Part shown: in pieces, positions 44,595 to 57,514 of the stretch
Position numbering within the stretch: the stretch's first letter is position 1
How the letters are laid out: every line of letters starts with the position of its first letter
Assembly (NCBI RefSeq): GCF_018143015.1
Contig: NC_054741.1
Location: 19,525,736 to 19,589,735, forward strand
Source of the DNA: Lytechinus variegatus
Lineage: Eukaryota > Echinodermata > Echinoidea > Temnopleuroida > Toxopneustidae
Direction: 5' to 3'
Length of the DNA stretch: 64,000 nucleotides
The notes under the pieces: generated by a model
What the model saw: the letters and a program-made list of their open reading frames with translations, nothing else
Told to the model about the DNA's origin: nothing
Database searches by the model: none
Program-made: the position numbers and the translations under genes

Positions 44595-47500
44595 ATGGAA
44601 ATAAAGGGCCCACCTAAATCTATTAGCACAACCAATCGATTGTGCTATCAGTATAATCCAAGTGAAATACCACCAAAGTTTCAATTCCATCAACTACCCT
44701 CAATCGAACTCGAGAAGGAAGCTAAACTATCTCCAAGACAATTTCCGATCGAGCCCCAAGGACCGAAACGACACTGGGAGGCTGGCTGGGACCAGGGAAT
44801 GAGATGCAACATTAGGTAAAAAAATTTTCTGAATATCACTTCTGAAAAAATCTTATTTGGGACTAAAGTTGGCGGAGTACAGCAAGTCTGCATATGCCGA
44901 CTTAACCCAAGACAAGACAAGACAAGATTGCTGCTCCTTTATTTATTCTTGCCTTTTGGGTATAGACAAAGAAAATCTGTTATATGACGACCGGCGACGT
45001 AGAATATAAAATAAATTATTTCACATATATCTATGTTTTAATGAGTACCAGCGTAATTTTTTTAGTAAATTTGAATCATTTAAACAAATATGTTGGCTTA
45101 AACAAATTTTTATATTCATCTAAAAATATACAATAGAATAGATATTCCCTAATTCAATCGAAAAATATTATGCCTAGATCTACATCCTATACCCCCTACA
45201 AATAAATGAATAACTGGGGTAAAGTTTAGTTTGATTTTCGTTGCAGAATTCAATCATCCTAAAAAATGAAGCATAAATCAAGCAACAAAAATAAAGTCTT
45301 TATGGGAGATATAATAAGATTTTTCAATGTAGATGTAAGCACAATTATGTTCCTAGATAAGCACTATGATATGGAAATGAATGCCCTTCAGTGTTTGCAA
45401 TATAGGTCTAGATATTCGTTGTAGAGTTTGCTGCTGTTCTTTCCCCAATTCTGATGTGAGACTCGTCAGAGACCGATTTACTGCTTCCAATTAAATCTAT
45501 GCCATCTATTTACCAGGGGGAATCGTGTACAGTATCCAATCTAATATTTCCTTATCATTACGTCAATGTGTATCTGAGTTTTCTTAACATGACACAAATC
45601 TATCATAAATGAGCTTGTAATACGACTAATATCTCACTCAAACTTAAAGGTCAAGTCTACCCCAGAAAAGAAAATGTTGATTTGAATCAATAGAGAAAAA
45701 AGTAACAAGGAAAGCGCTGAATATTTCATCAAAGTCGGATGTAAAATAAGAAAGTTATTAGACATTTTAAAGTTTTGCATATTTTTGGTTATTTATGCAC
45801 AGCTCGGCTACATTGAAATGAAAGAGTTGACGATGTCTCTCACTTTTTTTGTTATACGATATTTCATTTTTTACAGATTTGACCATTATGACCAACTTGA
45901 CTCAACCATAAAATGTTAAAACAATAGGAATTCCACACATTCAGGGAGGAATAAAACTGTGTTACATGAGAATGAGGAGGAAATATTTCATATTTAATAT
46001 AATGAAATGCAAAAGAAATAGTGAGTGGGGGAAGTCATCAGTGACCTCATTTCTACACCGACCAGGATGTGCATTTTGCGAAATTAAGCGAACCTTTAAA
46101 ATATAACTTTCTTAACTGATATCAAATTTTGATGAAATTTTCAATGTTCTGCTTGTTGGATTTTTCTAATTTCATTCAAATCAAGTATATGTTGGGGTGG
46201 ACGTGTCCTTTAAAACCATCTTTCATTTCTTCAGGTTCTTTGTTGACAAGCCTATAGTAAGATCAGACCCTCCCCATCTTACTAAGACATCCTTCCAGTT
46301 GATAAACTATGACAACGATGTCAAAGAACCGCCGTGTCAAGAGAATACTTGCCTAACGACAAATGAAACGAAGGAACAGAAAGATTTAAAAGAAGAGGAA
46401 GAAGCGGAGAAGGAAGGAAAATCGAAAAGTGAAGAGGAAGAAGAAGAGGGGGAGGAAGGAAAGAAAGAATCATTCAAGGAAGACACAGACGAGGATCCTT
46501 TGAAGGGACTAAGTCCTGAAGAAATCAACCAGCTTGCTATAAGAGCTTTCTGGACATCAACGACTCGAAGGATGACAGAACAAGCTTGTCTTCCAGTCCC
46601 AAAGGTAGTTCTTTCACGTTTCACATTAGGTGAACGATGGTCAAAACTTCCTTTTCTTTCGATAATTTATTGGGTTTTTTAGTACTCGATCTTGCAAATG
46701 TTATCTGGTTAAAAAATTATATATGCAAAATTCAAATAATAATAGCACTTTCTTTTTAATGACGAATATTCGATATGATACACAGATTGAGAAATCCACA
46801 GATGAACAAAATAAAACTTGAAGAACACCACTGTACTCACGAAATGTGCATGACAATGAAAAGCTTGATCCTTTTCTGCCATCCCAGTTACGAGGGGGGG
46901 CTTTCCGTTTTTTTATTAGGAAGTTAAGCTTTGAAAATTATAAGGAAATAAAGCTTTAAAGAGTGTCTTCTGTAAAATTATTTTTTAAAAATTAACAAGT
47001 AAGAAATGTTTTTGTTTCGTTGAGGGGGAGGGGGTGATGATGAACTTTTATTGTGCAAATTTCACCTAAATTCTTCTTCCTTATTGTAAATAAGCCAACA
47101 ATATTTTATGCAGATATATTTTAAAAATTCTCAATCCTCAGTTCCGTCCTCCAAGCTCGACGCTAGAGAGGAACGCAGACCTGGTAAAATACCGTCCCTG
47201 GCGATACGACGTTGGTCCAGCCACCTGGCAGGAGATCACACCTCCAGTATGGGATCGGATCCAGGAACGGGCCAGGATCAAACCTCGACAGTCCTATCCT
47301 AGACCAACACCTGTCATTAACACCACGGCATTCACCCCTATACCCGCCATCAATAGGCCCAAATCAGGAAAGTAAGTTTTGGCAGGGACCCTTTTCCGCT
47401 TGTCGGTGTTTTTGGGGGTTATTTTGCTAACAAAGAAAGAAATGTCTGAAGCAACTGCGTCAGTCTTTTTTTTTGGCGTTTGGTGGAGACCTTTTATTTT

Positions 47501-50386
47501 AAATATTAACCCACTTTTCAGGTAACAATTTCTTTTTGGCAGAGATACGTGATTGTGGTTTGCCTGTTTCATAGATTATTCGATCAGCTCCCAGGCATCT
47601 GGTTTTAGTCATGTTAGGATCGTTAAGTATTTTTTTTTGAGCAAAGAAAAACCTGCAATGTCATCTCCAATGTTCAACAACAAGTCTTAGCGTGACACAG
47701 TCATAACAGACCGTTATGCAAATAATGGTTTATCAATCATAATTTATTTATGTATTTTGTTGTACTCAGTTTGGCAGTACGGTTGGAGTTGAAGTGCGAA
47801 CCACAAGACTGAAAAATGAAACTTTGACATTTTCCATGATTGTGTTTACCGTTTCTGTTCAGATCAAAATTGAAAGATGGTGGCAGTATTTCTGTAAACG
47901 AAACGATAACAGATCTCGTCAAACGAGAAAGGCTTACTTCGACCTAGTAAGTATAGCAGCAACCAGATCCCTTTCCCATTATTCTGTAACTCCAACTACC
48001 ATTACCAGATCACTTTTGCAAATAACGGGGATGGGGGGGGGGGGGTCTGAAAATTAACGGGAGTACTATTCCACGTCACCTCTATATACCAATATGCAGT
48101 CAAACCTGTGTTAGTGGCCATATGTACGTAGCATCCACCTGCCTATAGTGACCATTACAACTGTTTCAAATGGAGGCAGATTGTGTGTATAAGAACCTTT
48201 CTATAGCAGCCACCTGGCTATAGTGACCACTAAAACTGTTTCAAATTGAGGCAGATTGTGTGTATATAACATGTCTGTCGGAGCCACTGTCAATAAAGGC
48301 CACATTTTGTGTTTCCCTTGGGTGGTTAATAATAATAATAATAATAGTCAGTTCTTGTCTAGCGCATATGATTAACGTCTCTATGCGCTTCCAAAGGACT
48401 TGGATATCATTATCCAGGCTGTACCTAAAGCAGCCTTTCCAGCGCTCGGCATTTCAAGGAATAAATTCCTGCCAGGTACCCATTCACCTCACTTGGGTTG
48501 AGTGCAGCACACTGTGGATAAATTTCTTGCTGAAGGAAGCTACGCCATGGCTGTGAAATTGAACCCACGACCTTCTGTTTTAAAGTCTGGAGACTAATCC
48601 ACTGGGCCACCACGCTCCACTATGGACAGGCTTCGTTCTCGTAGTGCAGGGGCAGTACATTTTGGTTGTGTTATTGCATTTCAATAATGATTATCTAATC
48701 TAATTGTCTTCGTATTCTGATATATTCGTTTGATACTGATAATAACAATCGTCACCAGAGGTTTAGATTAATTTTCAATGTTCTCTGACATTTCTACTTT
48801 GCTACTTTTGTAGAAAGGCCATAAGGTTTCTTTAATTACATAATTCATTTCTGATATGAACATTTTCTGTCTTCGATATCCGGCATTTTCCTGTGTTATT
48901 TTTGTATATTTCCGTTCCTTTTTGCGTGAACATTGTGGTATATTGCTGACAATATTCTAACCGATCCTACATCTGTATTATCCACTTCTCGTCTATTCTT
49001 CGTTTTAATTTGATTTGATTTGATTTATTGTTTTCTTCTGCATCCATAACATTTGTATAATACATTTTTCATAACATAATAAACATAATATGTTAGCATT
49101 TTTGGCATAAATTGTAAATAAAGATTACTAAAAGATAATTCCAGACAAAAATGATTAACTATATGATGTTCAAAATTTGCAGGAGAAGGATTGTCATCAT
49201 AAGCAGATTGCTTGAAAAAATGACAATTTTCACGTACTATCATTGTCCTCAGGGGCGGATCCAGGATTTTCCAAGGGGGAGGCGGCACATTCTACTTGGG
49301 GAAATTTGACAACCAACAAAAAAGGTCCTCGCTTTCAAGGGGGGGGGGGGACACTTGTAATATAACGTCATATTTACATTACAAATTTTAATTGTGCCTC
49401 TCAAAGGGGGGGGGGGCACTGACCAGTTCTGCCCCCTGGATTCGCCACTGATTGTCCTCTATTCCTATTACCCACCCCCCCCCTAAATTTCACAATTTGA
49501 ATTCTTTCCCTCATTACTCGGTATAGTGTCCGCCAGTGTCCCGGTTATGCAGGCTACCGTCCTAGGTCACCGCTTCGAATCCCCATGGAGAATCTGAATG
49601 AACCCAATCTCAGGATGACGACCACTATGAAAGCCAGTTATAGGTAAGGTCCATCATTGGTGGCTCCATCGCTCTATTTTTAATCCGGATTCTAATATTC
49701 GCTTCAACCTGTACTATTGTTTTTCACTTTCTACACATCGCAATTCTTTCTTTTTTCGATAAACTAACAAGATTATAAAAAATCGAAATGTAAGAAAGAT
49801 TAAAACTTTCAAAGTAACTCGGTTCATTGAACCGGAAACTGTAAATTAAAAAAAAAAATGCACGCCAGGAGACATGTGAGGGATAAATAGTAGACTCACG
49901 ACGCTACCAGAAATTACTATTCTCCCAAACTCTGTAACAGAAATTTACCAAATTGACCCTTCTCATATTTCAAAGGTGACACTTTTGCCTTATTTTGCTT
50001 ACTCATGCATGCCTTAATTGACCAATCAAATCTTCCCATGGAAGTTTGTTAATGAGTGCAGCCATATTCGCTGAAACATTTTATTTTGCTAAGAAGTTAT
50101 GGTGTGTGTTTTTTTCAATAGAGGAGTAACCTGTTTTGCTAATGTATTTAGATTTTATCACAGAAGGAATAAAAACAAATCAAAACTATATCGCCAACCT
50201 CATGATCTTAAGTTCGCTTTGTTTGAATTTTCATCACTTTTCTCCAGACCATTGATGTTTCCTCTGATCAACATGGACCACTTTCCTCACATGGGTCCGA
50301 TGTCTCGTACAGTCACTCTCACCTACCCCTGCAACCCCTTCAATAAGGTCGAGAAACTTCGCAGCTACGGAGGAAACGATGTCTAA
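44595..50386 (+). CDS. Probable sperm axoneme microtubule-associated protein, SPATA48/SPMIP7-like (six exons)
   Basis: Exons 44595-44815, 46235-46604, 47142-47371, 47863-47946, 49527-49643 and 50248-50386 all have GT/AG borders and join in frame (1161 bases, 386 residues plus stop). Landmarks are GPKRHWEAGWDQGMRCNIRF across the first junction, an acidic Glu/Lys-rich insert at about 119-166, WTSTTRRMTEQACLPVP (about 180-196), TWQEITPPVWDRIQERARIK in exon 3, VRQCPGYAGYRPRSPLRIP in exon 5, and MSRTVTLTYPCNPFNK near the C terminus. Trp/Pro/Tyr-rich, low-hydrophobicity sequence without membrane segments fits a microtubule inner protein. The family name comes from remembered resemblance to human SPATA48 (C7orf72) and is tentative; the gene structure is firm. 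AATAAA lies at 50477-50482. Introns carry several repeats. Confidence 0.85.
45648..46209. mobile_element. TTAA-flanked palindromic MITE, family A, copy 5, abutting a splice acceptor
   Basis: It begins AGGTCAAGTCTACCCC after TTAA (45644-45647) and ends GGGTGGACGTGTCCT before TTAA (46210-46213). It lies in intron 1 of the axonemal gene, and only 25 bases separate its end from exon 2 at 46235. The flank AACCATCTTTCATTTCTTCAG supplies the polypyrimidine tract, so the branch site probably lies inside the element. Confidence 0.85.
48119..48290. repeat. Tandem repeat of about 75 bases, two and a half units
   Basis: CTATAGTGACCA, ACTGTTTCAAAT and GAGGCAGATTGTGTGTATA recur in order in two successive units, with a third partial unit ending GGCCACATTTTGTGTTTCCC. 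It lies in intron 4 of the axonemal gene. Confidence 0.75.
48329..48620 (-). mobile_element. tRNA-derived SINE, minus strand, in intron 4
   Basis: On the minus strand it starts near 48620 with GTGGTGGCCCAGTGGATTAG (A box) and GTCGTGGGTTCAATTTC (B box), continues through a unique body, and ends CGCTAGACAAGAACTG followed by an ATT repeat (48329-48346 on the plus strand). The tail style matches the SINE at 14803. Confidence 0.8.
49250..49450. mobile_element. Small hAT-like MITE with 8-base duplication, in intron 4
   Basis: The ends CAGGGGCGGATCCAGG and CCTGGATTCGCCACTG form terminal inverted repeats. ATTGTCCT occurs on both sides (49242-49249 and 49451-49458), an 8-base duplication typical of hAT elements. 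Two G-runs lie inside. It is 201 bases, 77 bases upstream of exon 5 of the axonemal gene. Confidence 0.9.
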
Positions 50387-50476
50387 CCCGAGCTCCTGCT
50401 TGATAACTATCTATCCCAAATAACACCCCACCATGACAAGCAGTTCCCTGAAACGTGGCCCAAGTATTTGAATTTT

Positions 50477-50482
50477 AATAAA
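50477..50482 (+). terminator. Polyadenylation signal of the axonemal gene
   Basis: AATAAA lies 91 bases after the stop codon, a usual distance for a short 3' untranslated region. A GT-rich element was not checked. Confidence 0.55.
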
Positions 50483-50499
50483 AAGATACTCACTCAATA

Positions 50500-51500
50500 A
50501 TCATTTATAGATAGGATAGGAGAGCAGATATTGTAAGAAATCGTGAAAACCAACAACTGGTGGACGTCGTATTGTTAACTCTAATTGATCATCGAAAATA
50601 AACACATTTGAGTAATCATATAAGCCATGATATCGTGATTATTAAGGGTTTTTAATAAAGGTCATGTTCACGATGTTGAGCTCTTGTATTGACAAAATTT
50701 CCCTTGTAGAAGGAATCGGATTAGGGCTGAATCGCAATTAAAGACTTTGCCCCGATACTAATTGATAAACTTTTAAATAACTTTCCCTTAAAATAGTTAT
50801 ATTCATCTGGCCCGCCTACCCTACATTCCTTGCTTAACGTTCTCCCCATCTTTGATAAACCTTCTAAATAGGGAATTGAATTTCAAGATATGTAATAACT
50901 TTTCTAATAAAGCGCATATTTGAGTAATTTTGTTTCTAATGTTGTATTTCGTAATGGGTATTAATGACCTATTGCGATTTTTGTTCGCACTTAAGTCTTT
51001 TTCAACCCCGATCCCTCCCCCCCTCTCTCTCTCTACCTATGCCACACAGATTTTCTCAATTAACACATCTTTCTCTCACTCTCCCCTCCACCCCTCGTCC
51101 ATCATACGCTGTACCTTTCCTTGGCTTTCATATAATTTCAAACCAAAAAGAACAAGGCCCTTTATCGGATCAAAGACATCTAAATCAGGGGTGCCGAATT
51201 CGGCAGGGGCATATAACATTTTCACCCCAACAAAAACGAGGGAGCAAGAAGAGAAACAAAAATATATTTCTGTTTTCCATGATCACGACCCTATTAAAAC
51301 TGTGTAATAAATCCTTCAATAAATTAAAAATACACATGCCCGGTCGCTTCGCTCCCTCGCTTTCTAGAAACTTAACGAGAAAAATAGCATTCGATCGAAG
51401 ATAGCATTATTCCGCCAAATTCGTTAGGACGACTTAATTGCCGCCCAAAACTACTTGTGTCACGAGTTCCCTCCCCAAAGAGGTTAGCCACTTGGATGTC
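50500..51500. other. Non-coding stretch
   Basis: A CT-rich tract at 51008-51100 and short ORFs at 50930-51404 have no family resemblance. No repeat is recognised. Confidence 0.45.
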
Positions 51501-51509
51501 CCCAGTCCT

Positions 51510-51671
51510 GGGGCCCGTTTCATAAAGAGATGCAACTGTTGTAGCTAGCTTTGCCATTATGGCAACTACCATCGGTAAAAGGGCTCAGCAGCTAATCCGA
51601 ATCAAGGTTTCCATGGTAGTTGCCATAATGGCAAGATTACAACAGTTGCAACTCTTTAAGAAACGGGCCCC
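51510..51671. mobile_element. MITE with GGGGCCCGTTTCATAAAGAG ends
   Basis: The left end GGGGCCCGTTTCATAAAGAG pairs with the right end, CTCTTTAAGAAACGGGCCCC, and the arms continue through TGCAACTGTTGTA and GCCATTATGGCAACTACCAT for about 60 bases. GGGGCCCGTTTC ends are common in Harbinger-like MITEs; no clear 3-base duplication is visible. Confidence 0.8.
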
Positions 51672-51681
51672 AGAATTGCTT

Positions 51682-51920
51682 CACTGTAAAAACTGTGGTG
51701 TTAAAACTGACACCAGTTGGTGTTAATAGAGGACCACACCCTGAGGTGTTAAAATTACACCCTAGAGATTGAACATAACACCATAGAGTGTAAATATAAC
51801 AACCAAAGGTGTTGTAATAACACCTATAGGTGTTAAACTAACACTGCCAATTTAACACCGAAGTAAAATGACTGGTGTGGTCCTCTATGTATACCGGTTA
51901 ACACCACAGTCTTTGCTGTG
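51682..51920. mobile_element. MITE with CACTGTAAAAACTGTGG ends, copy 2
   Basis: It shares terminal CACTGTAAAAACTGTGGTG and the recurrent GGTGTTA/TAACACC motif with 27627-27868, and GAGGACCACACC pairs with GGTGTGGTCCTC. It begins only 10 bases after the previous MITE. Confidence 0.75.
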
Positions 51921-51929
51921 TTCCGATGT

Positions 51930-53675
51930 GCTTTACTATACTTTTTATATCCTATTACACATTCCACAGAAAAGTAAATTCAACCGACAAAAAATCATTT
52001 GCCTTTATGGAGCACTTTATTCAAACGTATTTTTTGTTTTCATTCTGCTACTATACCTGAAAAACAAACAACACAAATTACATCAACATCATATTTTCAT
52101 TTTTTTTAAGGCTTGCGCAGTTCACATCTCAAATAAGTTCACACACATAACGTAAATTTTACAATAATCTACAACTCGGGCAACAATATAACGATTTTTC
52201 GTTAAAATTTACAGGTCCTTTAATCTAAACTCTATACATCGCATTTTTAAACCTATCTTATCATTAGTTAACACCATCATAAAGCTAATGAGAAAAGGGC
52301 AATTTTAAAGGGTAATTCTACATGTACGTATATGGAAGCTTTTAGTTTGCATTCCCATAGGTGAATTTAATAGGTGTAACTTTTTTGAATAAAGTTACTA
52401 GTATTTTGTCCTGGACTACATCATTCGTAGACAGTTGCCCGTTTAAGAATGTTTTCAGAATAACGAAGTTCAATTATTTCTTGGCTATATGTTCATAATA
52501 ATGTAGGGGCGTCTTCCTATCATAAAGAATACGACATAAAGTACACTATTCGGGAAATGTGACAACGGAATGTACGGAAAATTCCGGATTTTATCAACAG
52601 AATACCACTCATGACTCTATCACAAATACATTCATAACTGACATCAAGAAAATTATGCCTGATGTGGATTTTAGCAGTTCTGCCATTATTATCACAACTA
52701 ACTAACAACTAACACAATATTGAACAAACAAAGTGTTTCGGTGGTGGAAATTACTTCATTTGACCATTGATCTATGGAAGATGAATGCAATTTGCATTAT
52801 AATACCTTTTTAATGCAGCAATACAGGCTAAATCAGCGTGCAGTACGCGCACTTTTTATTTTTCATTGAAGACCTTCTTTGACTTGCTATATTATGATAA
52901 ATTACAAATTGCAAAAATAATGATGTACATTATTGGTAGAATTAAGACTACTCACTATCACAATTGAAATCATAACAATTCAAAATTCAATGTACAATCC
53001 ATCAATAAATCAATATTACAACATGAAAATAGTGTGACCATTGACATCAAGGTTTGTAATTTCACAGCAAGGAATAAACATCGAAAGAAAAGAAAAAAAA
53101 TATCATCATGGTGCTTCTATTATACTCCTTGACCATTAACTTTTATTCAGATTTCAGACTATTTCCACCAAATATATGAGAATGTCATTCATAACATCAA
53201 TTACGTTAAACGTACTTGGTCATTTAATCCAATTTCACTTAAAATGAAAAATAGTATTCTATGAGAATGTCGACTTCTTTCAGAATACGAAGATCTGGAA
53301 ATGTTACTTATCATGATAATATCATTCAAAGTTTACAGAGTATAAGTATATTTTCATGAACATAATTCTGAATTGAGTATGCATTACGAAATATAAGTCC
53401 AAGTTACACACTATGTACGGACCAGTGCTACACATAGCCTTGAAGAGGTGCAAATTTCTGAAAGGTCAGTGTTCCTTTGTATTATATCCCCCCCCCCTGG
53501 ATGGTGCAAAGTTTACGTTCATATTAAGACGCGCCACTTCCTCTTTGTAGATAAATCAGCCCTTTTCAAACCACCACATGGAACGCTTTCAAGAACATAG
53601 AAATTGTATTGTTTAATGCCCTTCGTGACAATGAGCAACCAAGTAGTCTTTGTCGAAAATTGGTGAATCAAGACA
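51930..53675. other. AT-rich stretch without a recognised gene or repeat
   Basis: Many short stop-limited frames, no splice-bounded coding signal. A C-run lies at 53490-53499. Confidence 0.45.
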
Positions 53676-53687
53676 AGGGTTTCAACC

Positions 53688-53849
53688 TGGGGACCGTTTC
53701 ATCAACATGTTTGTCCGATAAGTTGTCAGATCTGACATCTTTCCTTGATTCTGATTGGCTGAGAGGCACTGTTACTATAGTAACTGTCGGATGAAATGGG
53801 ACTTGTCGGATAAAACGTCCGACAAGTCCTTTCATGAAACGCTCCCCAG
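53688..53849. mobile_element. MITE with CTGGGGACCGTTTCATCA ends
   Basis: The left CTGGGGACCGTTTCATCA pairs with the right TTTCATGAAACGCTCCCCAG. TGTCCGATAAGTTGTCAGA on the left corresponds to inverted CTGTCGGAT and TTGTCGGATAAAACG on the right. It belongs to the GGGG(C/A)CCGTTTC-ended group. The ORFs at 53609-53979 span it and are not genes. Confidence 0.75.
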
Positions 53850-53859
53850 GACGCTGGAC

Positions 53860-56800
53860 AAACGACATTATTTGCAAGTTTTCGTCAGCAAGGAATAAAC
53901 AGTAAAAAATATTGGGTAAATTTTTACCACCACGAGGGTAATTATGTGTCCAACCAATTTTGGGCAGAATTTTATCCAATGCGGTTAAAAAATAAGCAGC
54001 AATTACTTTAGAATGGGCAAATTTTCATGACACTGGATAAATAAAAATGCCCAAAAGAAATGCACAATGTTGGTTGGACACATTATTACCTTCATGGAGC
54101 ACTTTTAACCAATATTTTTTGAGTGCAGGGACGAACAGTTGTTCTGGATCACCAATTTTCGACAAGGACCTCCAAGCTGTTCGTTGTCATTTGACCGGCA
54201 TATTCAAAACTGTGTTTTAGAATTCGTTCTATGTGACGGTGCAAAAACTCGCTATTGTGGGAGATTTTCTGACATAGCACAAAGATTTTGGACAACATGT
54301 AACCGAATCTATCAACATAGCTAACAGTGACAGGTCACGAATCTTTCTAAACATCAAGTTAGTCCGCCTTTCATACGTCTTACAATATACATGTACATGA
54401 ATTTCTTCCAAACGCTCCTCTACTTTTTAAGTCTTAGATATGGTGCATCTCATACTTCTTATTCCTTTTAAATTCTTTGGATATCGCACAATACTGTTTG
54501 ACAGGACTGATACGACACACACACATACTTATGATTTGAATAGTCCAGTACTTAGCATTTTTTCACACACATTTTCGCCATCTCCAAATGGCAATCGTAA
54601 GTATATTTATATTATGATGAGTGGCGTAGCGTATATGGGCGGGGCGTGGGTGTCCGGTGCTACAAACCAAGGTGTATAAAAGAGAAAGATATTACATGAG
54701 AGGCAAGGAAAGGGTAGATAGGGTGAAAAGTCATAATGGCCATGTCTTATAAGATTCTTATTAAACAGATTCTACTTGTATTTTATTGCAAAGTTGATCC
54801 CGGCCAATCAGGTGGCACCGTTCAACAGCCTGTGACAGTACCTTATAACTTTGCCTTTGACAAGTCATGCTTGATAACGAGTTTTATGAAAACAGGGCCT
54901 AGGACCGTGGGCGCGGTAGGCTCCATGTGAAAACCTCGTTTCATAAACACGAGAAAGAAATGTAAATGATTATAAACCTCAACCTTTCTTTATAAGGGCC
55001 CCGAAAATCGTTTCCACTCCTTTCGTCATTAATTGTGTTTCATTTTCAAAGTAAATTACCTTACCCATTACGTTACGCCATTTATCACAAAGAGGTGAAG
55101 AACTTTAATCCTAAAAACTACCATGACGACCGAAGATCCAACTCCTTGAGTAATACTGTTCACGCCTGTCGTCGTGGCGATTGTTAAATACAAGTACACG
55201 TATGAAAAAAAAAATTCCAAAAGAGAAAGGAATCAGAATGAAACGTTCATGTCATACATGAATCTTTTGCTTTCATCAAAAGATAATTAATATGAAATAT
55301 ATCTTGACGGTTTTGTTGGGTTGATTACGACTAGATGTATGTGCATATAGAGTTGGATTTACGGTAGTACTTGTACAGAGTCAAAAATGTTCACATTTAC
55401 ATATTATCCTTCTTTCGCCATAAAATATCCCACTATTGATATTCCAATCCTAAAAATTTTCGTCCAAAGGAAAGTGGTTGTTCATTCTAAAGTGTTGGTT
55501 TTTTTACTGTACAATTCAATCTACGATTACATCTCTTGGCTAATTTTAATATTCATTGGAAATTCTAACAATTGCTAACAATATTCATCCATAATTAACG
55601 TCTGATAACTTAGATTTAGCTAGGTCTATCGCACTATTTCATTATCAATGCTTTCATATTTTCATTTGAAAACTAATACACAATAATAATGATTATAAAT
55701 TTCCCTATTCGTGTTCATTCAGTAGACTGATAGTGGCAATCATTTAGCCTAAGGGGTGATCAATCTTAATTACAAAATATCAATGTTAGGAATAGCTACT
55801 GTAATTAATCTGCCAAATTCATTATCAATCGATTCAAATGACTTTTGCCATTTTTCAAATTAAAATGTAACTCAATCAACCATGCATCCTCATCAGATCC
55901 CAACACCGATAAAAACTCAAGAATGTTTATTTCAAAATTGTTTCCATGACAACGAATTCCCGTCTACACACAAACAAAAGGAGTGATTGGACAAGCCTTG
56001 TTTTTGATAGTATACAATTAAAAAGTTTTCTAAAAATGATAAAAAAACTACAGACTCTTCTTAATGTATTGCCCCCTATTCATCGAACAATTTCTTATCT
56101 ACAATTCAAAAAACACCTGACCTGTGTATACCAATAGACGAAAAACAATCGTTACCAAAGTTTGCTCCATGCAGTTCCAAGGCATTCTCTTGTATAACAA
56201 ACATTCAGAAAACATCCATTTGCATCGCTTTTTGTTTTGAGTCAGTGAAGTAGTATAATAATCGTCCTGAGTTCCAAGTAATTTTGTTTCCATAATCCCA
56301 TACACAACCACATGTCTTTCTCTAGATTTCGCATGATTGTTTTCATTAAAAATAAATAATATTGTAATATATTTCCGGCATACGAGCCCCTGTACAGATT
56401 TTAAAAAAAGAAAGAGCAAAACAAAGCAGAAAGAAAAACATTGTAGTATCAGCGCTGTCATAAACCAATAAACTAATATAAGTATAGAAGAGGAGAGCAA
56501 AGATAAAGTGATAAAGGTTGTAAATTACAAAAGTTTTGATCCAAGAAATGTGTGAATTCATCAAAAAAATGCACAATATTGACATCTACCAATTAAGACA
56601 ATACTTGCCAATGAAGTGCAGGCAGATTAGACACATCAGAAATCTTGTACCAACATCAAAAATACTCGCTCAAAATGCACATCGATCTACATACATTCTG
56701 ATACCATTGCAGACATAGCGGAATCGAGTTATAATATCAAATCCATGGAATCATAATTATCTTGAAAATTATTTATGTCGGTTTAAGAAAAAAGTTGGGC

Positions 56801-57265
56801 CTACACTTTCAGATAAATTTTGTGAATAAAGTATCGACAACCTGTATAACAGTCGATTTGCGAAATAAATGAAATAATGAAATTAACCCGACATCGACGA
56901 TTCATTTCAAATTTGTAAATCTTTGTTTTCTTCATTCATTTTGAAAAAAATACCCGATAGCCTACTAGTACTAATAATTGCAATAGTACCATGTCTGGTT
57001 TTTATACATTCAAGTATTTCAGAAAGCTACTACAATATTACTTGACTTAAAGAAAACTAAATAAATGTAGGCCCATTATACTATAACTATAATAATTATG
57101 TTTGGATGACAATACTAATACATTGAAGATTAGGCAAATAAATAGATAACATTCAAAATCGCAATTGATCAGGAATTCAAATCAAACAAATTTTATCCGC
57201 AAATATTTTGAATAATCTGCTCTGTCTATAAACAATAGCATATATATCTCCATCTTATTTTACCG
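53860..57265. other. AT-rich, repeat-poor stretch without a recognised gene
   Basis: No splice-bounded coding signal on either strand. A GTGGCGTAGCGTATATGGG segment near 54621 is the only hint of a degraded G-rich element. The ORFs at 56099-56500 and 56346-56585 are hydrophobic and AT-driven. Confidence 0.45.
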
Positions 57266-57270
57266 TGAAC

Positions 57271-57511
57271 GTGTGGACCTGTGGTGTTGATTGATATTCA
57301 TGACCACACCAGTCATTTAGCTTTGGTGTTAATTTTTTTTAATGCTAGTTCAACACGTATACGGGTGTTATTAGAACACCTTTGGTTGATGCTTTAACAC
57401 TCTCTGGTGTTATGTCCAATCTCTAGGGTGTAATATTAACACCTATGATGTGTGGTCCATGAAGGACACCAACCAGTGTGTCAGTTTTAACACTTCAGTT
57501 GTTTTACAGTG
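57271..57511. mobile_element. Decayed MITE of the GGTGTTA family, copy 3
   Basis: AACACC/GGTGTT motifs recur, GACCACACCAG pairs with TGTGGTCC, and the right end TTTTACAGTG matches the family terminus. The left end is degraded. Confidence 0.6.
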
Positions 57512-57514
57512 TGG

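Noticed and set aside
46337-46624. Minus-strand Ser-rich ORF
   Set aside because: It is the antisense shadow of the acidic coding exon 46235-46604.
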